DNA of 17,974 nt from Candidatus Abyssobacteria bacterium SURF_5 (lineage in GTDB: Bacteria; Abyssobacteria; SURF-5): positions 1 to 17,974 of the forward strand of contig QZKU01000108.1 of NCBI GenBank assembly GCA_003598085.1, given 5' to 3'. The notes beneath the pieces are model-generated. The model was given only the letters and a program-made list of their open reading frames with translations, was not told the origin of the DNA and ran no database searches. Positions 1 to 7,536 of the stretch are shown in pieces; the first letter of the stretch is position 1, and every line of letters begins with the position of its first letter. The position numbers were made by a program, and so were the translations under genes.

Positions 1-130
1 GCTACCGCACCTTCGAAACTTTTTCTTTGGCCCTTTATCACGTACTCGGAAATCTCCCTATACCAGAATTAACCCACAAATTCTTGTGAGGAGCTAAAAT
101 CATTAACCTTTGTTGAAGGAGCAGGCCGAA

Positions 131-565
131 ATGAAAACAATTCCTTACGAAGGCCCCATCGAGGCGATTGTTCTAGGCCTGGGACCCGGCGAGCTTCTGC
201 TCGAATCGATCGAAAAAGCGATACGCGTGCATGACATCAGGAATGGCGTGGTGGTCTCGGGCATCGGCACGTTGAAGACCTGCCGGATGCATTACATCAC
301 CCACACCGATTTCCCGCCGCAGGACGCCAAATTCACTCTGCACGAGCCGCTCGAGCTCGTGAGCATGAACGGCATTATTGCCGATGGCGAACCGCATCTC
401 CACGCGGTTGTATCGCAGGCGGAGGAAGGTGCGCGCGGGGGACACATCGAGCCGGGGTGCGAAGTGGCTTACCTTGCGGAGATCGTCATCCACAAGTACC
501 GATATCTTCGTCTGATGCGGCGGCCTCATCCGGACAAGATGATCAAGCTGCTCGGCCCGAAATAA
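131..565 (+). CDS. PPC/DUF296 (PCC) domain protein
   Basis: A 144-residue protein that is essentially one PPC (plants and prokaryotes conserved, DUF296) domain. Visible family marks are the GIGTLK segment near residues 44-49, the paired histidines of EPHLHAVV (H89, H91) and the GGH motif (H105), followed by the E-x-A-Y-x-A-E strand. In prokaryotic members such histidines can form a metal site; in plants the domain accompanies AT-hook DNA-binding proteins. The biochemical role in bacteria is unsettled, so DNA binding should not be assumed. The start is the ATG at 131 because AGGAG (117-121) lies nine bases upstream; an in-frame TTG at 110 has no such site. It is convergent with the SDR gene and shares the intervening terminator region. 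No operon partner is visible; the gene to its left is outside the window. Confidence 0.85.
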   Translation: MKTIPYEGPIEAIVLGLGPGELLLESIEKAIRVHDIRNGVVVSGIGTLKTCRMHYITHTDFPPQDAKFTLHEPLELVSMNGIIADGEPHLHAVVSQAEEGARGGHIEPGCEVAYLAEIVIHKYRYLRLMRRPHPDKMIKLLGPK

Positions 566-595
566 GGTACACCCGATCCGCAAGAACTCGCTATT

Positions 596-638
596 AAAAA
601 GGCGGCCCCGCCGGCGAGGAAGTATCCGGCGGAGCCGC
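596..638 (-). terminator. intrinsic terminator of the maoC-SDR operon
   Basis: On the minus strand, arms at 626-638 and 602-614 form a stem of 5 bp, one A-C mismatch and 7 bp around an 11-base loop, followed by a run of U encoded by AAAAA at 596-600. It lies about 40 bases past the SDR stop. The plus-strand side has no U run, so it would serve the PPC gene poorly. Confidence 0.8.
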
Positions 639-677
639 TCAACAAGACACGTATTGACGCCTGTTCGTATGCCAGGC

Positions 678-1439
678 CTACGCGGTGCCTCCTCCATCGA
701 CAACCATATACGAGCCGGTTGTGAAGCTGGAGGCGTCCGACGCAAGATAAAGCGCAGCCCCCGCGATCTCAATCGGCTGCGCGTGTCGCTTTAGCGGAAT
801 GCTCTCTAGGGCGATCTTATAAATCTCCTCGGTCTCGATCAGCACTTTGGCAAAATGAGTTTCGGTAAGACCTGGGCAGATGGCATTGCAGCGCACTCCC
901 GACGGACCAAGTTCCTTGGCGAATACCTTGGTCATCATTATGACCGCAGCCTTGGTCATCCCGTACACGGCTTGAAACTGCGAACCTCGCAGGCCGGCCA
1001 CGGAGGCGATATTAATGATAGAGCCTTTCTTTTGCTCCACCATTATCTTGCCCGCCTTTTGGGCCATGAAGAAATATCCCTTGGTGTTGACCTCGAAGGT
1101 CTTGTCATAGGCGCTCTCGGGCACCTCGAGAACGCTGCCGAAATACGGATTGGCCGCGGCGTTGTTAACGAGGACATCAACCCGCCCGTATTTTTTCATG
1201 ACCTGATCGTAAAGCGAATCGATCATTTCCAGCTTGCCCGTGTGGCACGCGATCGGAATGGCTTCTCCTCCCGATTTCTTGATCGACGCCGCGACCGCAT
1301 CGAGTGACTCCTGCTTGCGTGAGGATATCACCACCTTCGCTCCGTTTTCCGCGAATGTCCGGGCTATCGCCTCGCCGATTCCGCGGCTGGCGCCGGTTAC
1401 GATGGCCACCTTGTCTTTCAAACTGAAGCTTACTCCCAC
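678..1439 (-). CDS. short-chain dehydrogenase/reductase (SDR) family oxidoreductase
   Basis: A 253-residue classical SDR, the usual family length. The Rossmann cofactor motif TGASRGIG is at residues 15-22, NNAA at 92-95, and the catalytic tetrad is N118, S146, Y159 and K163 (YGMTK); the PG motif follows in ICPGLTE. Arg after the first Gly-rich turn and the SSRK segment after strand 2 suggest NADP(H), by inference. The sequence resembles 3-oxoacyl reductase or alcohol-dehydrogenase type SDRs of acyl metabolism. The start is GTG at 1439, chosen because GGAGGG (1452-1447) sits seven bases upstream; an in-frame TTG at 1466 would place that site inside the gene. It is the second gene after the MaoC hydratase, 57 bases apart, so a hydratase-dehydrogenase pair acting on a hydroxyacyl thioester is plausible. 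The true substrate is unknown. Confidence 0.92.
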   Translation of the reverse strand: MGVSFSLKDKVAIVTGASRGIGEAIARTFAENGAKVVISSRKQESLDAVAASIKKSGGEAIPIACHTGKLEMIDSLYDQVMKKYGRVDVLVNNAAANPYFGSVLEVPESAYDKTFEVNTKGYFFMAQKAGKIMVEQKKGSIINIASVAGLRGSQFQAVYGMTKAAVIMMTKVFAKELGPSGVRCNAICPGLTETHFAKVLIETEEIYKIALESIPLKRHAQPIEIAGAALYLASDASSFTTGSYMVVDGGGTA

Positions 1440-1496
1440 AACCGTACCCTCCGTGTGTCCGTGCAACCGTTGTATGTTCCGAGGAGAAGTGGACGA

Positions 1497-1958
1497 TCAC
1501 GTAAAGAACATGGTCAAGGTCTCAGCGATGGCGGCCGGCTTGTCCTCGCCCTCGATTTCTATCGTATGGGTGGTCGTAACCAACACGCGTCCGCCGCCCT
1601 TCTCCTCGATATTTGTCAGAGACATGCGATCCCTGATTTTGGAATTGACCGGAACCGGATTGACGAACCGGAGCTTGTTCATCCCGTAGTTGATCGCCAT
1701 CCGGGTTCCTTCGGGGATGACGGAGATATCCGAAGAAAAATAGGGGAGGAGGGAAACAGTCAGATAACCGTGCGCGATTGTTTTTCCGAACGGCCCGCTG
1801 GCCGCCATTTCCTCATCCACATGAATCCATTGATGATCGCCGGTGCAATCCGCAAAAGCATTAATACGCTTCTGGTCGATCTGCAGCCAGTCCGAAACAC
1901 CGATCTCCTTGCCCAAACGATCCTTCAGTTGTTCGAGAGGTAGCACTTCCGCAGCCAT
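1497..1958 (-). CDS. MaoC/NodN-like (R)-specific enoyl-CoA hydratase family protein
   Basis: A 153-residue single hot-dog domain protein. The hydratase motif is clear: F-A-D-C-T-G-D41-H-Q-W-I-H46 followed by the A-A-S-G-P-F-G-K-T-I-A-H-G helix; D41 and H46 correspond to the catalytic Asp/His pair of MaoC-type enoyl hydratases. Length and the HQWIH wording match the NodN-like short subgroup. The expected reaction is reversible hydration of an enoyl thioester; the chain length and whether it is CoA-linked cannot be told. The start at 1958 has AGGAG (1970-1966) seven bases upstream. It is the first gene of the operon with the SDR downstream, and its promoter is at 2047-2075. An upstream in-frame extension to 2087 covers the promoter and leader and is not believed. 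Confidence 0.9.
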   Translation of the reverse strand: MAAEVLPLEQLKDRLGKEIGVSDWLQIDQKRINAFADCTGDHQWIHVDEEMAASGPFGKTIAHGYLTVSLLPYFSSDISVIPEGTRMAINYGMNKLRFVNPVPVNSKIRDRMSLTNIEEKGGGRVLVTTTHTIEIEGEDKPAAIAETLTMFFT

Positions 1959-2046
1959 TTCTTTTCTCCTTTCGTATTGATGCGAATACAATTCGATAGA
2001 GGCAGGTAATCCAACAACAGAAACAGTCCACTCTCCGATAGCGCAT

Positions 2047-2075
2047 ATTGTATTCATTTCCCGCCCATTTTTCAA
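2047..2075 (-). promoter_or_regulatory. sigma70-type promoter of the maoC-SDR operon
   Basis: On the minus strand TTGAAA (2075-2070), a 17-base spacer and TACAAT (2052-2047) fit the sigma70 consensus closely. Predicted transcription begins near 2040, giving a leader of about 80 bases to the MaoC start at 1958. Confidence 0.65.
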
Positions 2076-2416
2076 CCATTTCCTCAAGAACTACCTGTGA
2101 CTTTCCAAAGAGAGAAGCAAATGAAGTCATGTCAAGCCGGCGCTTCGGCAGAGTGGATTACAGTGTTTGCCCCAGTTACTGCTGGGAAACGGCATGACAA
2201 GCTATAAAGGAAAAGATTTGTCTCCCCAATGCCACCGGACCGGGAACTGACGAAATCCATGACGGGCATTTGAAGAAATAAGAGTGGCGCATTGGCCACG
2301 GCGGCGCAATCGGGAAAAGTCGTGGGTTTTAAAAATTTGTGGCATGAGCGAGGAGAGGGTGGGGTGCGCCAGCTTTTAGATAAACGACACTTCTTTTGTG
2401 TTCCAGCCCGAGAATT
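2076..2416. other. intergenic stretch between divergent operons, no gene recognised
   Basis: About 340 bases separate the two divergent promoters. A minus-strand open frame at 2132-2455 has no ribosome-binding site, an atypical composition and no recognisable motif. A short hairpin CCCAG/CTGGG (2171-2186) and imperfect GTCATG/CATGAC arms flanking it were seen, but no riboswitch consensus was recognised. Confidence 0.6.
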
Positions 2417-2445
2417 TTGACACAGCCTCTTTTCCTTATTATAAT
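2417..2445 (+). promoter_or_regulatory. consensus sigma70 promoter of the glycyl radical enzyme operon
   Basis: TTGACA (2417-2422), exactly 17 bases, then TATAAT (2440-2445): both hexamers and spacing are the full consensus. Predicted start of transcription is near 2452, about 75 bases ahead of the gene. A full consensus suggests strong basal transcription unless a repressor acts. Confidence 0.85.
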
Positions 2446-2525
2446 TGAAGCACATTGTTCTATTTTTGGACCAGATTATTATATAACTCGTTACTGATAC
2501 AAAGCTTATCTAAATGAGGCGAACC

Positions 2526-4871
2526 ATGGCCTGTTCACACCCCCGATTGGAAAAGCTGAGACTCAGCCTTCTTGACGCTCCGCACGAGATCTGCATCGAG
2601 CGCGCGCGGCTGCTGACGCAATCATATATGGAAAACGCAGACCTGCCGCAGATCGTGCGATTTGCCAAGGCAGTAGACCACGTTCTAAGGAACATGTCCG
2701 TTCGAATCGACAGCGATGAACTTGTAGTTGGCTGCCGTACGAGCAAACTGAAGGCCGCACCGCTCTATCCCGAAAACAAGAGCGCCTGGATCGAGGAAAA
2801 CCTGGATGGTTTCGCGGAGCGCGAACATCAGCGCGCCCTTATTTCGGACTCCGAGAGGACGGAGCTTCGCGACAAGATTCTGCCCTATTGGCGCGGGAAG
2901 ACTGTCGAAGACCGGATGAATGACCTGATGCCCGACCACTTGAAACTGGAAATGAGCAAGATGGTCTTCACCATGATGATGCAGATCACGTACGGCATCG
3001 GGCACTTCTCAATGAATACCGAAAGGGTGCTTTCTGAAGGACTGGAATCCATCATAAAAATATCAGCAAGATGCGAGGCCGATTCGACGGACGCCGATGA
3101 GCGCGCTTTCTTCTCGGCAAGCCGGATTGCTTGTGAAGGCGCGATTGCCTTCGCTCAGAGGTATGCCGATGAGGCGGAACGACTCGCCGCGGCTGAGACC
3201 GACGCCGCAAGACGGCAGGAGCTCGAGGAAATAGCCCGGGCCTGCCGTCATGTGCCTGCCAAGCCTGCCCGTACTTTCCATGAGGCGGTGCAATCGCTGT
3301 ATTTCATTCAACTGATCGCCCAGATCGAGAGCGGCGGCAATTCCATTTCCGTCGGCAGGATCGACAAGATTCTTTATCCGTATTACAAGCGTGACCGTGA
3401 CTTGGGGCGGATCACACCCCAACAGGCCCAGCTCCTGATCGAGTGCATGTTCCTCAAGATGGGCGAAATCTGGAATGTGCTCGAGGAGACATATCTGCCC
3501 GGCGGCGAGGGGCCGGAAGGCAAGACTACGCAGAATGTGATCGTCGGCGGTATGCGTCCCGACGGCGGCGACGACACAAATGATCTCACGCGCCTTGCGC
3601 TCGAAGCGTACGCGGATCTGCGCACCGTCCAGCCGAATTTCGGTATCCGCATCAATCGCAATACTCCCGATGACCTGTTCCTGCGCGCGTGCGAGCTGAC
3701 TCGCGAGGGCGTGCTCATCCATTTCTTCAATGATGAGGTGATCGTGCCTGCGCTCGGTGCCAAAGGATGCTCGATCGAGGATGCCCGCGACTACAGCGCC
3801 GTCGGCTGCGTCGAGCCGAATCCGCACGGAAAAACCTTTGGGTCCACCTTCGCCGTGCAGTTCAATGCCGCAAAATGCCTGGAGTTCGGGGTCACCGGCG
3901 GCCAGTGCTCCGTCTTCGGACTTCGGAACGGCGCCCCCTGCGGAGGTCTTCAGACCTATTCCAGGTATGACGAGTTGCTGGAAGCATACAAGCTGCAGGT
4001 GAATCAATTTCTCCAGCGCATGGCCGATGCAATGTATATTCTCGATACTGCTATTGCCGAGCTTGTGCCGGCGCCGTTCGCCTCGAGTCTCATCGAGGGG
4101 TGCCTCGAGTCGGGGAGGGATGTCACCCGAGGAGGCGCCCGGTATAACTTCACTGGAGTTCAACTTATGGGGCTTGCCAATGTCGCCGATTCGCTTGCCG
4201 CAGCAAAAAAGCTGGTGTTCGACGAAGGCGAGGTTGCGGCTGCGGAGCTGGTTGAGGCGCTTGCGAACGATTTCAGTAATCGCGAGCCTCTCCGGCAGAT
4301 GCTCCTGAAACGCGCGCCCAAATACGGTAACGACGAAGATTATGTCGACACGATCGCGGCTGAGGTCGTCACTCACTTCGCCGAAGAATTGGATAGATAT
4401 ACAACCTACCGCGGCGGGCGCTATCAGATGGGCATCTTTTCGGTCGCTTTTCACATCGCGATGGGCGCCTTTACCGGACCGACCCCCGACGGCCGCAAGA
4501 TGAGCGAGATACTGGCCAACGGTATAACGCCGCAAACAGGAATGGCGCTCTGCGGCCCCACGGCGATCGTGCAGTCGGCCGCGAAACTGCGCCAGACCGC
4601 CGTCTCCAACGGAAACACGCTCATTCTCCGGTTCCAGCCGCTCGGCGTTGAATCCGGAAAATTGCGCGACCTGATCAGAACATACTTCGACCTTGGCGGA
4701 ATGCAGCTGCAGTTCAACATGGTCGACACGCAAACGCTTCTCGACGCGCAGGCAAATCCCGATCGTTACCGCGACCTCGTCGTGCGCATCGCCGGATACA
4801 GTGTACTCTTCACCAACCTGAGCAAGAAGGCGCAGGACGAAATCATCAGCCGCACCGCCTGCGAACTATAG
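2526..4871 (+). CDS. glycyl radical enzyme (pyruvate formate-lyase-like, GCVEP type), substrate unknown
   Basis: A 781-residue glycyl radical enzyme with the full PFL-like domain and the C-terminal radical loop. The thiyl cysteine is C428 in SAVGC-VEP, with the catalytic-base glutamate two residues later; H160 lies in the G-H-F-S-M-N segment, near the position of the active-site His of B12-independent glycerol dehydratase. The radical glycine is G757 in RIAGYSV, and the TPDGRK segment precedes it as usual. The GCVEP loop places it with the dehydratase/lyase branch (glycerol and propanediol dehydratases, choline lyase, isethionate lyase, and many unassigned members) and not with PFL, which has two adjacent cysteines. 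At C+14, where glycerol dehydratase carries an Asp, this protein has Phe. GAGG six bases ahead favours ATG 2526 over ATG 2514. No radical-SAM activase is in the window. It is followed 62 bases later by a sulfatase. Confidence 0.93.
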   Translation: MACSHPRLEKLRLSLLDAPHEICIERARLLTQSYMENADLPQIVRFAKAVDHVLRNMSVRIDSDELVVGCRTSKLKAAPLYPENKSAWIEENLDGFAEREHQRALISDSERTELRDKILPYWRGKTVEDRMNDLMPDHLKLEMSKMVFTMMMQITYGIGHFSMNTERVLSEGLESIIKISARCEADSTDADERAFFSASRIACEGAIAFAQRYADEAERLAAAETDAARRQELEEIARACRHVPAKPARTFHEAVQSLYFIQLIAQIESGGNSISVGRIDKILYPYYKRDRDLGRITPQQAQLLIECMFLKMGEIWNVLEETYLPGGEGPEGKTTQNVIVGGMRPDGGDDTNDLTRLALEAYADLRTVQPNFGIRINRNTPDDLFLRACELTREGVLIHFFNDEVIVPALGAKGCSIEDARDYSAVGCVEPNPHGKTFGSTFAVQFNAAKCLEFGVTGGQCSVFGLRNGAPCGGLQTYSRYDELLEAYKLQVNQFLQRMADAMYILDTAIAELVPAPFASSLIEGCLESGRDVTRGGARYNFTGVQLMGLANVADSLAAAKKLVFDEGEVAAAELVEALANDFSNREPLRQMLLKRAPKYGNDEDYVDTIAAEVVTHFAEELDRYTTYRGGRYQMGIFSVAFHIAMGAFTGPTPDGRKMSEILANGITPQTGMALCGPTAIVQSAAKLRQTAVSNGNTLILRFQPLGVESGKLRDLIRTYFDLGGMQLQFNMVDTQTLLDAQANPDRYRDLVVRIAGYSVLFTNLSKKAQDEIISRTACEL

Positions 4872-4933
4872 CCTGTTCATGACAGCGAGATAGGCTGAGC
4901 GGCACGCCGTCAATGGGAAACGGGGGAAGGCTC

Positions 4934-6328
4934 ATGGACCGCCGGGAATTCTTGAAATCACTGACCGGCGCGGCGGCATCTTTTTGCCTCGGCGCATCCG
5001 TCTCCTGCGACAGAGGCAAGCCGGCGCAGTCGGCGTCAACGATGCCGAACATCGTTCTCTTTATCGCAGACGATCTCGGATGGAAAGACCTGAGTTATTA
5101 TGGAAACAGTAACATTACCACTCCGAATATTGATAGGATCGCCGCGGAAGGGATGTTATTCACGAATGCCTTTGTGACGGCATCCAGTTGTTCACCCAGC
5201 CGCGCCAGTATCCTGACCGGCCAATATCCGCATTCCAACGGAGTCACCGGCCTCACTCATGTTCGAAAACGTCTTATGCTTTCGCCGTTCCATCGCACTT
5301 TTCCCGAACTGCTGGCAAAATCAGGAATGGAGACGGCATTTGAAGGAAAATGGCACGTCGCGCCGTATTTCCCCACCGGCTGGTACGGCTACCGGCAGCG
5401 CCTCAGCGGGGTCCTGCCGAAAGATTTCCTGATCCGGTCATCAGAAAGAGCCGTCGAATTCATTCGGGCAAATCGAAACAATCCTTTCTATCTCGAACTG
5501 AACTACATGGACACTCACCGCGATGACGCCGGCGAATTCCATTTCGTGCCGCAATTTCCGGTCGACGCGGACACAATTTCCGTTCCCGACTACTACACGC
5601 TGCCCGATTGGCCGGAGGTGCGGCTCGATCTGGCAAAATATTACAGCAACCTGCTGTTGATGGACAGCATGATCGGAACGGTGCTCGATGCGCTTGATCG
5701 GAACAGGATTTCCGAAAAGACACTCGTTTGTTTCGTAAGCGATAATGGACCGCCCTTTCCCGGAAACAAGATGACGCTGTACGACCGCGGAATGGCCGTC
5801 CCGCTCATTTTTCGCTGGCCGGGAAAAATAGAGGCCGGAACAAGATCAAATGCGCTGGCAAGCACGATTGACATCATGCCGACTCTGCTCGAGGCGAGCG
5901 GGATACCGGCGCCTGAATCAGCTCAGGGTAAACCGCTTCTGCGGCTCTTGCAAGCCGAAAATGAGTCTGCCTTCCGAGAGGCTGTCTTCGCCGAAATGAC
6001 GTACCACGTCAATTATCTCCCGATGCGCGCCGCCCGCACAAGGAAGTGGAAATACATTCGAAATTATTCGGATGATCCCGTGGGACTTGACCAGTGTTCG
6101 CACATGGCATGGGCTCGGAAGATATGCGAACTGCCGAACCAGGGCTGGCTGCGCCCGCGCGCGCCCGAAGAGTTATATGACTTGGAGAACGATCCTCACG
6201 AACAGACAAATCTGGTTGCCGACCCCGCGCGTCTTCAGGATTTGGCAGCGATGCGACATTTGCTCGATGAACATATGAGATCAACCCGGGATCCTTTTCT
6301 CGGCAAATCGTTCGACCAGCGGCAATAG
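4934..6328 (+). CDS. Tat-exported type I (formylglycine) sulfatase
   Basis: A 464-residue arylsulfatase-superfamily protein. The N-terminus MDRREFLK is a twin-arginine signal followed by a short apolar stretch and a cysteine at residue 25 (A-S-V-S-C), so it is probably exported folded and might be lipid-anchored. Metal and catalytic residues are visible: D46-D47, C86 in CSPSR (the Cys-type formylglycine site) with R90, K139 and H141 (GKWH), H195 (DTHRD), D270-N271 and K279. The overall wording is close to N-sulfoglucosamine sulfohydrolase-like and other carbohydrate sulfatases; the substrate is not determined. Start at 4934 is set by the Tat motif and the GGGGGAAGG just upstream; ATG 4913 would bury the signal. 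It is probably co-transcribed with the glycyl radical enzyme. Maturation needs FGE or an anSME-type enzyme encoded elsewhere. Confidence 0.92.
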   Translation: MDRREFLKSLTGAAASFCLGASVSCDRGKPAQSASTMPNIVLFIADDLGWKDLSYYGNSNITTPNIDRIAAEGMLFTNAFVTASSCSPSRASILTGQYPHSNGVTGLTHVRKRLMLSPFHRTFPELLAKSGMETAFEGKWHVAPYFPTGWYGYRQRLSGVLPKDFLIRSSERAVEFIRANRNNPFYLELNYMDTHRDDAGEFHFVPQFPVDADTISVPDYYTLPDWPEVRLDLAKYYSNLLLMDSMIGTVLDALDRNRISEKTLVCFVSDNGPPFPGNKMTLYDRGMAVPLIFRWPGKIEAGTRSNALASTIDIMPTLLEASGIPAPESAQGKPLLRLLQAENESAFREAVFAEMTYHVNYLPMRAARTRKWKYIRNYSDDPVGLDQCSHMAWARKICELPNQGWLRPRAPEELYDLENDPHEQTNLVADPARLQDLAAMRHLLDEHMRSTRDPFLGKSFDQRQ

Positions 6329-6427
6329 AATCCTCGCGAACTTCATTTCCCGTAAAACCAGGATCATGACGCCGAAGGCCTGGTCACAGAAGGTGTCCCG
6401 ATACCCGTACCCCGCGGCCATTGTTTA

Positions 6428-6456
6428 TTGACCGCTCTGGAGGGATGTGTTAGAAT
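6428..6456 (+). promoter_or_regulatory. sigma70 promoter of tRNA-Thr
   Basis: TTGACC (6428-6433), a 17-base spacer and TAGAAT (6451-6456) lie 16 bases ahead of the tRNA, the expected spacing for a short 5' leader. Confidence 0.75.
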
Positions 6457-6472
6457 GGGGTGGATCGGCGAA

Positions 6473-6545
6473 GCTGAAGTAGCTCAGTAGGTAGAGCACC
6501 GCACTCGTAATGCGGGGGTCGGGGGTTCGAATCCCCCCTTCAGCT
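6473..6545 (+). tRNA. tRNA-Thr (anticodon CGU)
   Basis: A 73-base cloverleaf folds without mismatch: acceptor GCTGAAG/CTTCAGC, D stem GCTC/GAGC, anticodon stem CCGCA/TGCGG with loop CTCGTAA (anticodon CGT, reading ACG), 5-base variable region, and T stem GGGGG/CCCCC with loop TTCGAAT. The discriminator base is T; CCA is not encoded. It has its own promoter and terminator, so it is a single-gene unit. Confidence 0.96.
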
Positions 6546-6549
6546 CTTG

Positions 6550-6582
6550 GAACAGGGCGTTGTGAAAGGCCCTGTTCTTTGT
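6550..6582 (+). terminator. intrinsic terminator after tRNA-Thr
   Basis: GAACAGGGC (6550-6558) and GCCCTGTTC (6569-6577) form a perfect 9-bp stem around a 10-base loop, followed by TTTGT. It begins five bases after the tRNA. Confidence 0.8.
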
Positions 6583-6615
6583 ACAGCGGCCTATCTCACT
6601 CCCAGTTTGCTCTTC

Positions 6616-6762
6616 TTACTTATACCTTCTGGCAATATTTGCGATCTCGAAAAACAGGTCTTGCTCGCGGATGACGCCCACAGCCCTGTCGCCATCCGTC
6701 ACCAGCAGTCGTCGAACTTTCAGATCGAGGAGCCGAATAGCGGTTTGCACGAATACATGAGG
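6616..6762 (-). pseudogene. C-terminal fragment of a CBS-domain protein
   Basis: Read on the minus strand, codons from 6762 to the TAA at 6618-6616 give a 48-residue segment containing V-Q-T-A-I-R-L-L-D, then K-V-R-R-L-L-V-T-D-G-D-R-A-V-G-V-I-R-E-Q-D-L-F-F, which is the second half of a CBS (Bateman) domain with its natural C-terminus. It is cut by an in-frame TAG at 6765-6763 and no start or first CBS repeat could be found in any frame upstream. The next frame (R-S-L-S-S-L-M-Y) could be a frameshifted continuation, weakly. It sits in a degraded stretch beside the tRNA terminator. Most likely it is a decayed remnant; a sequencing frameshift is the alternative. Confidence 0.6.
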
Positions 6763-6915
6763 CTACTCAAGGAGCGGCCAATTGTGGCGACTTTATATTT
6801 GAATCCCTCCTAACTTCTCGGGCATGTTCACCGTCATGGCCCGCGACCTGCCAATGAAGGGGGCTATTCTGCCGGCTCTTCCTGCAATGTCCGCTTTCAC
6901 TGGTCGAATTTCTTG
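6763..6915. other. degraded spacer, nothing recognised
   Basis: No coherent coding frame, repeat or RNA structure was identified between the CBS remnant and the next promoter. Both strands are interrupted by stops or lack ribosome-binding sites. Confidence 0.5.
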
Positions 6916-6943
6916 TTGACTGAGGACGGCGCGATAGTATATT
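6916..6943 (+). promoter_or_regulatory. probable sigma70 promoter of the MpsC-like gene
   Basis: TTGACT (6916-6921), a 16-base spacer and TATATT (6938-6943) precede the gene by about 70 bases. The predicted leader is about 60 bases. Confidence 0.55.
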
Positions 6944-7011
6944 TTAGGAATGCCTGCCCCGAGCTGGAAAAAGTCGATGTTACGGTCAGAACCTATGGAA
7001 TAATAGAGAAT

Positions 7012-7389
7012 ATGAGAAAAACCAGAGGACAGATGGAGGAAGAAATCTGCAAGGCGATCATGAAGTTCGAGAAGGACTACATGGGACGAGGCCCGTTGGA
7101 GACGAGGACGCATATCATTGAAGATATTGTGCTTATTCGCCTGAAGAAAGTCCTTACTCAGGCCGAACTGAATCTTGCCAAATCGGAGGGCGATTCCAGA
7201 GGCCGTGAACTAATAAAGCAAATACGGATCGAGTTACTGGAGAAGGGGCGTTCTCTCCTTGAGACTTCGATTCAATCCATTACGCAGAGAGTGGTCGTCA
7301 GTCTTCATACCGATATCAGCACCAAGACGGGGGAAAGGATAATAATCTTTACCCTTGATGGACACCCTGCCTTTGATGGGTCCGATTGA
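7012..7389 (+). CDS. DUF2294 / MpsC-like protein
   Basis: A 125-residue protein covering the whole DUF2294 family (Pfam PF10057, named after MpsC of the staphylococcal membrane-potential-generating system; B. subtilis YbcI is similar). Marks are the helix Q-M-E-E-E-I-C-K-A-I, KFEKDYMGRGP at about residues 22-32, the T-H-I-I-E-D strand, an amphipathic LTQAELNLAKSEG helix, and the near-invariant V-S-L-H-T-D-I-S-T-K-T-G-E-R block close to the end. MpsC acts with the MpsA/MpsB (DabB/DabA-like) pair in some bacteria, but no such neighbour is present, so a role in ion or bicarbonate transport is not supported here. ATG 7012 is chosen because the conserved domain begins there; the ribosome-binding site (AGAG) is weak, and an in-frame extension to 6913 overlaps the promoter. 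Confidence 0.8.
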   Translation: MRKTRGQMEEEICKAIMKFEKDYMGRGPLETRTHIIEDIVLIRLKKVLTQAELNLAKSEGDSRGRELIKQIRIELLEKGRSLLETSIQSITQRVVVSLHTDISTKTGERIIIFTLDGHPAFDGSD

Positions 7390-7501
7390 ACGGCCTGGCA
7401 GAAAAGGTCAGAAGTACCATGCAGTGCGGGGACGCCGCCTTTGGCCGAAATGTATCAGAAGATTAGTGGAAGATTGGGAAGACGCAGAGTATGCGAGGCT
7501 C
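7390..7501. other. spacer downstream of the MpsC-like gene, nothing recognised
   Basis: Short overlapping frames exist at 7355-7543 and 7441-7644, but neither shows a ribosome-binding site or a family motif. No terminator for the MpsC-like gene was found here; the first good one is at 7690-7726. Confidence 0.4.
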
Positions 7502-7530
7502 TTGACTACGATCCTACTCCGGCGTATAAT
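7502..7530 (+). promoter_or_regulatory. near-consensus sigma70 promoter of the leader/small RNA
   Basis: TTGACT (7502-7507), exactly 17 bases, then TATAAT (7525-7530). The predicted start is near 7537. It reads into a structured non-coding stretch, not directly into a gene. Confidence 0.75.
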
Positions 7531-7536
7531 TGTGTT

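Noticed and set aside
2132-2455. 107-codon minus-strand frame in the divergent intergenic region
   Set aside because: No ribosome-binding site or recognisable motif, and it overlaps the consensus promoter of the glycyl radical enzyme.
3063-4733. 556-codon open frame on the minus strand
   Set aside because: It is antisense to the glycyl radical enzyme, has no family motif and arises from the GC-skewed third positions of the real gene.
6473-6545. tRNA-Thr as a phage or island attachment site
   Set aside because: No second copy of the tRNA 3' end and no integrase or mobility gene was seen in the window.
7012-7389. Membrane-potential or bicarbonate-uptake system built around the MpsC-like gene
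   Set aside because: No MpsA/MpsB or DabA/DabB partner is adjacent, so the family name alone does not support the function here.
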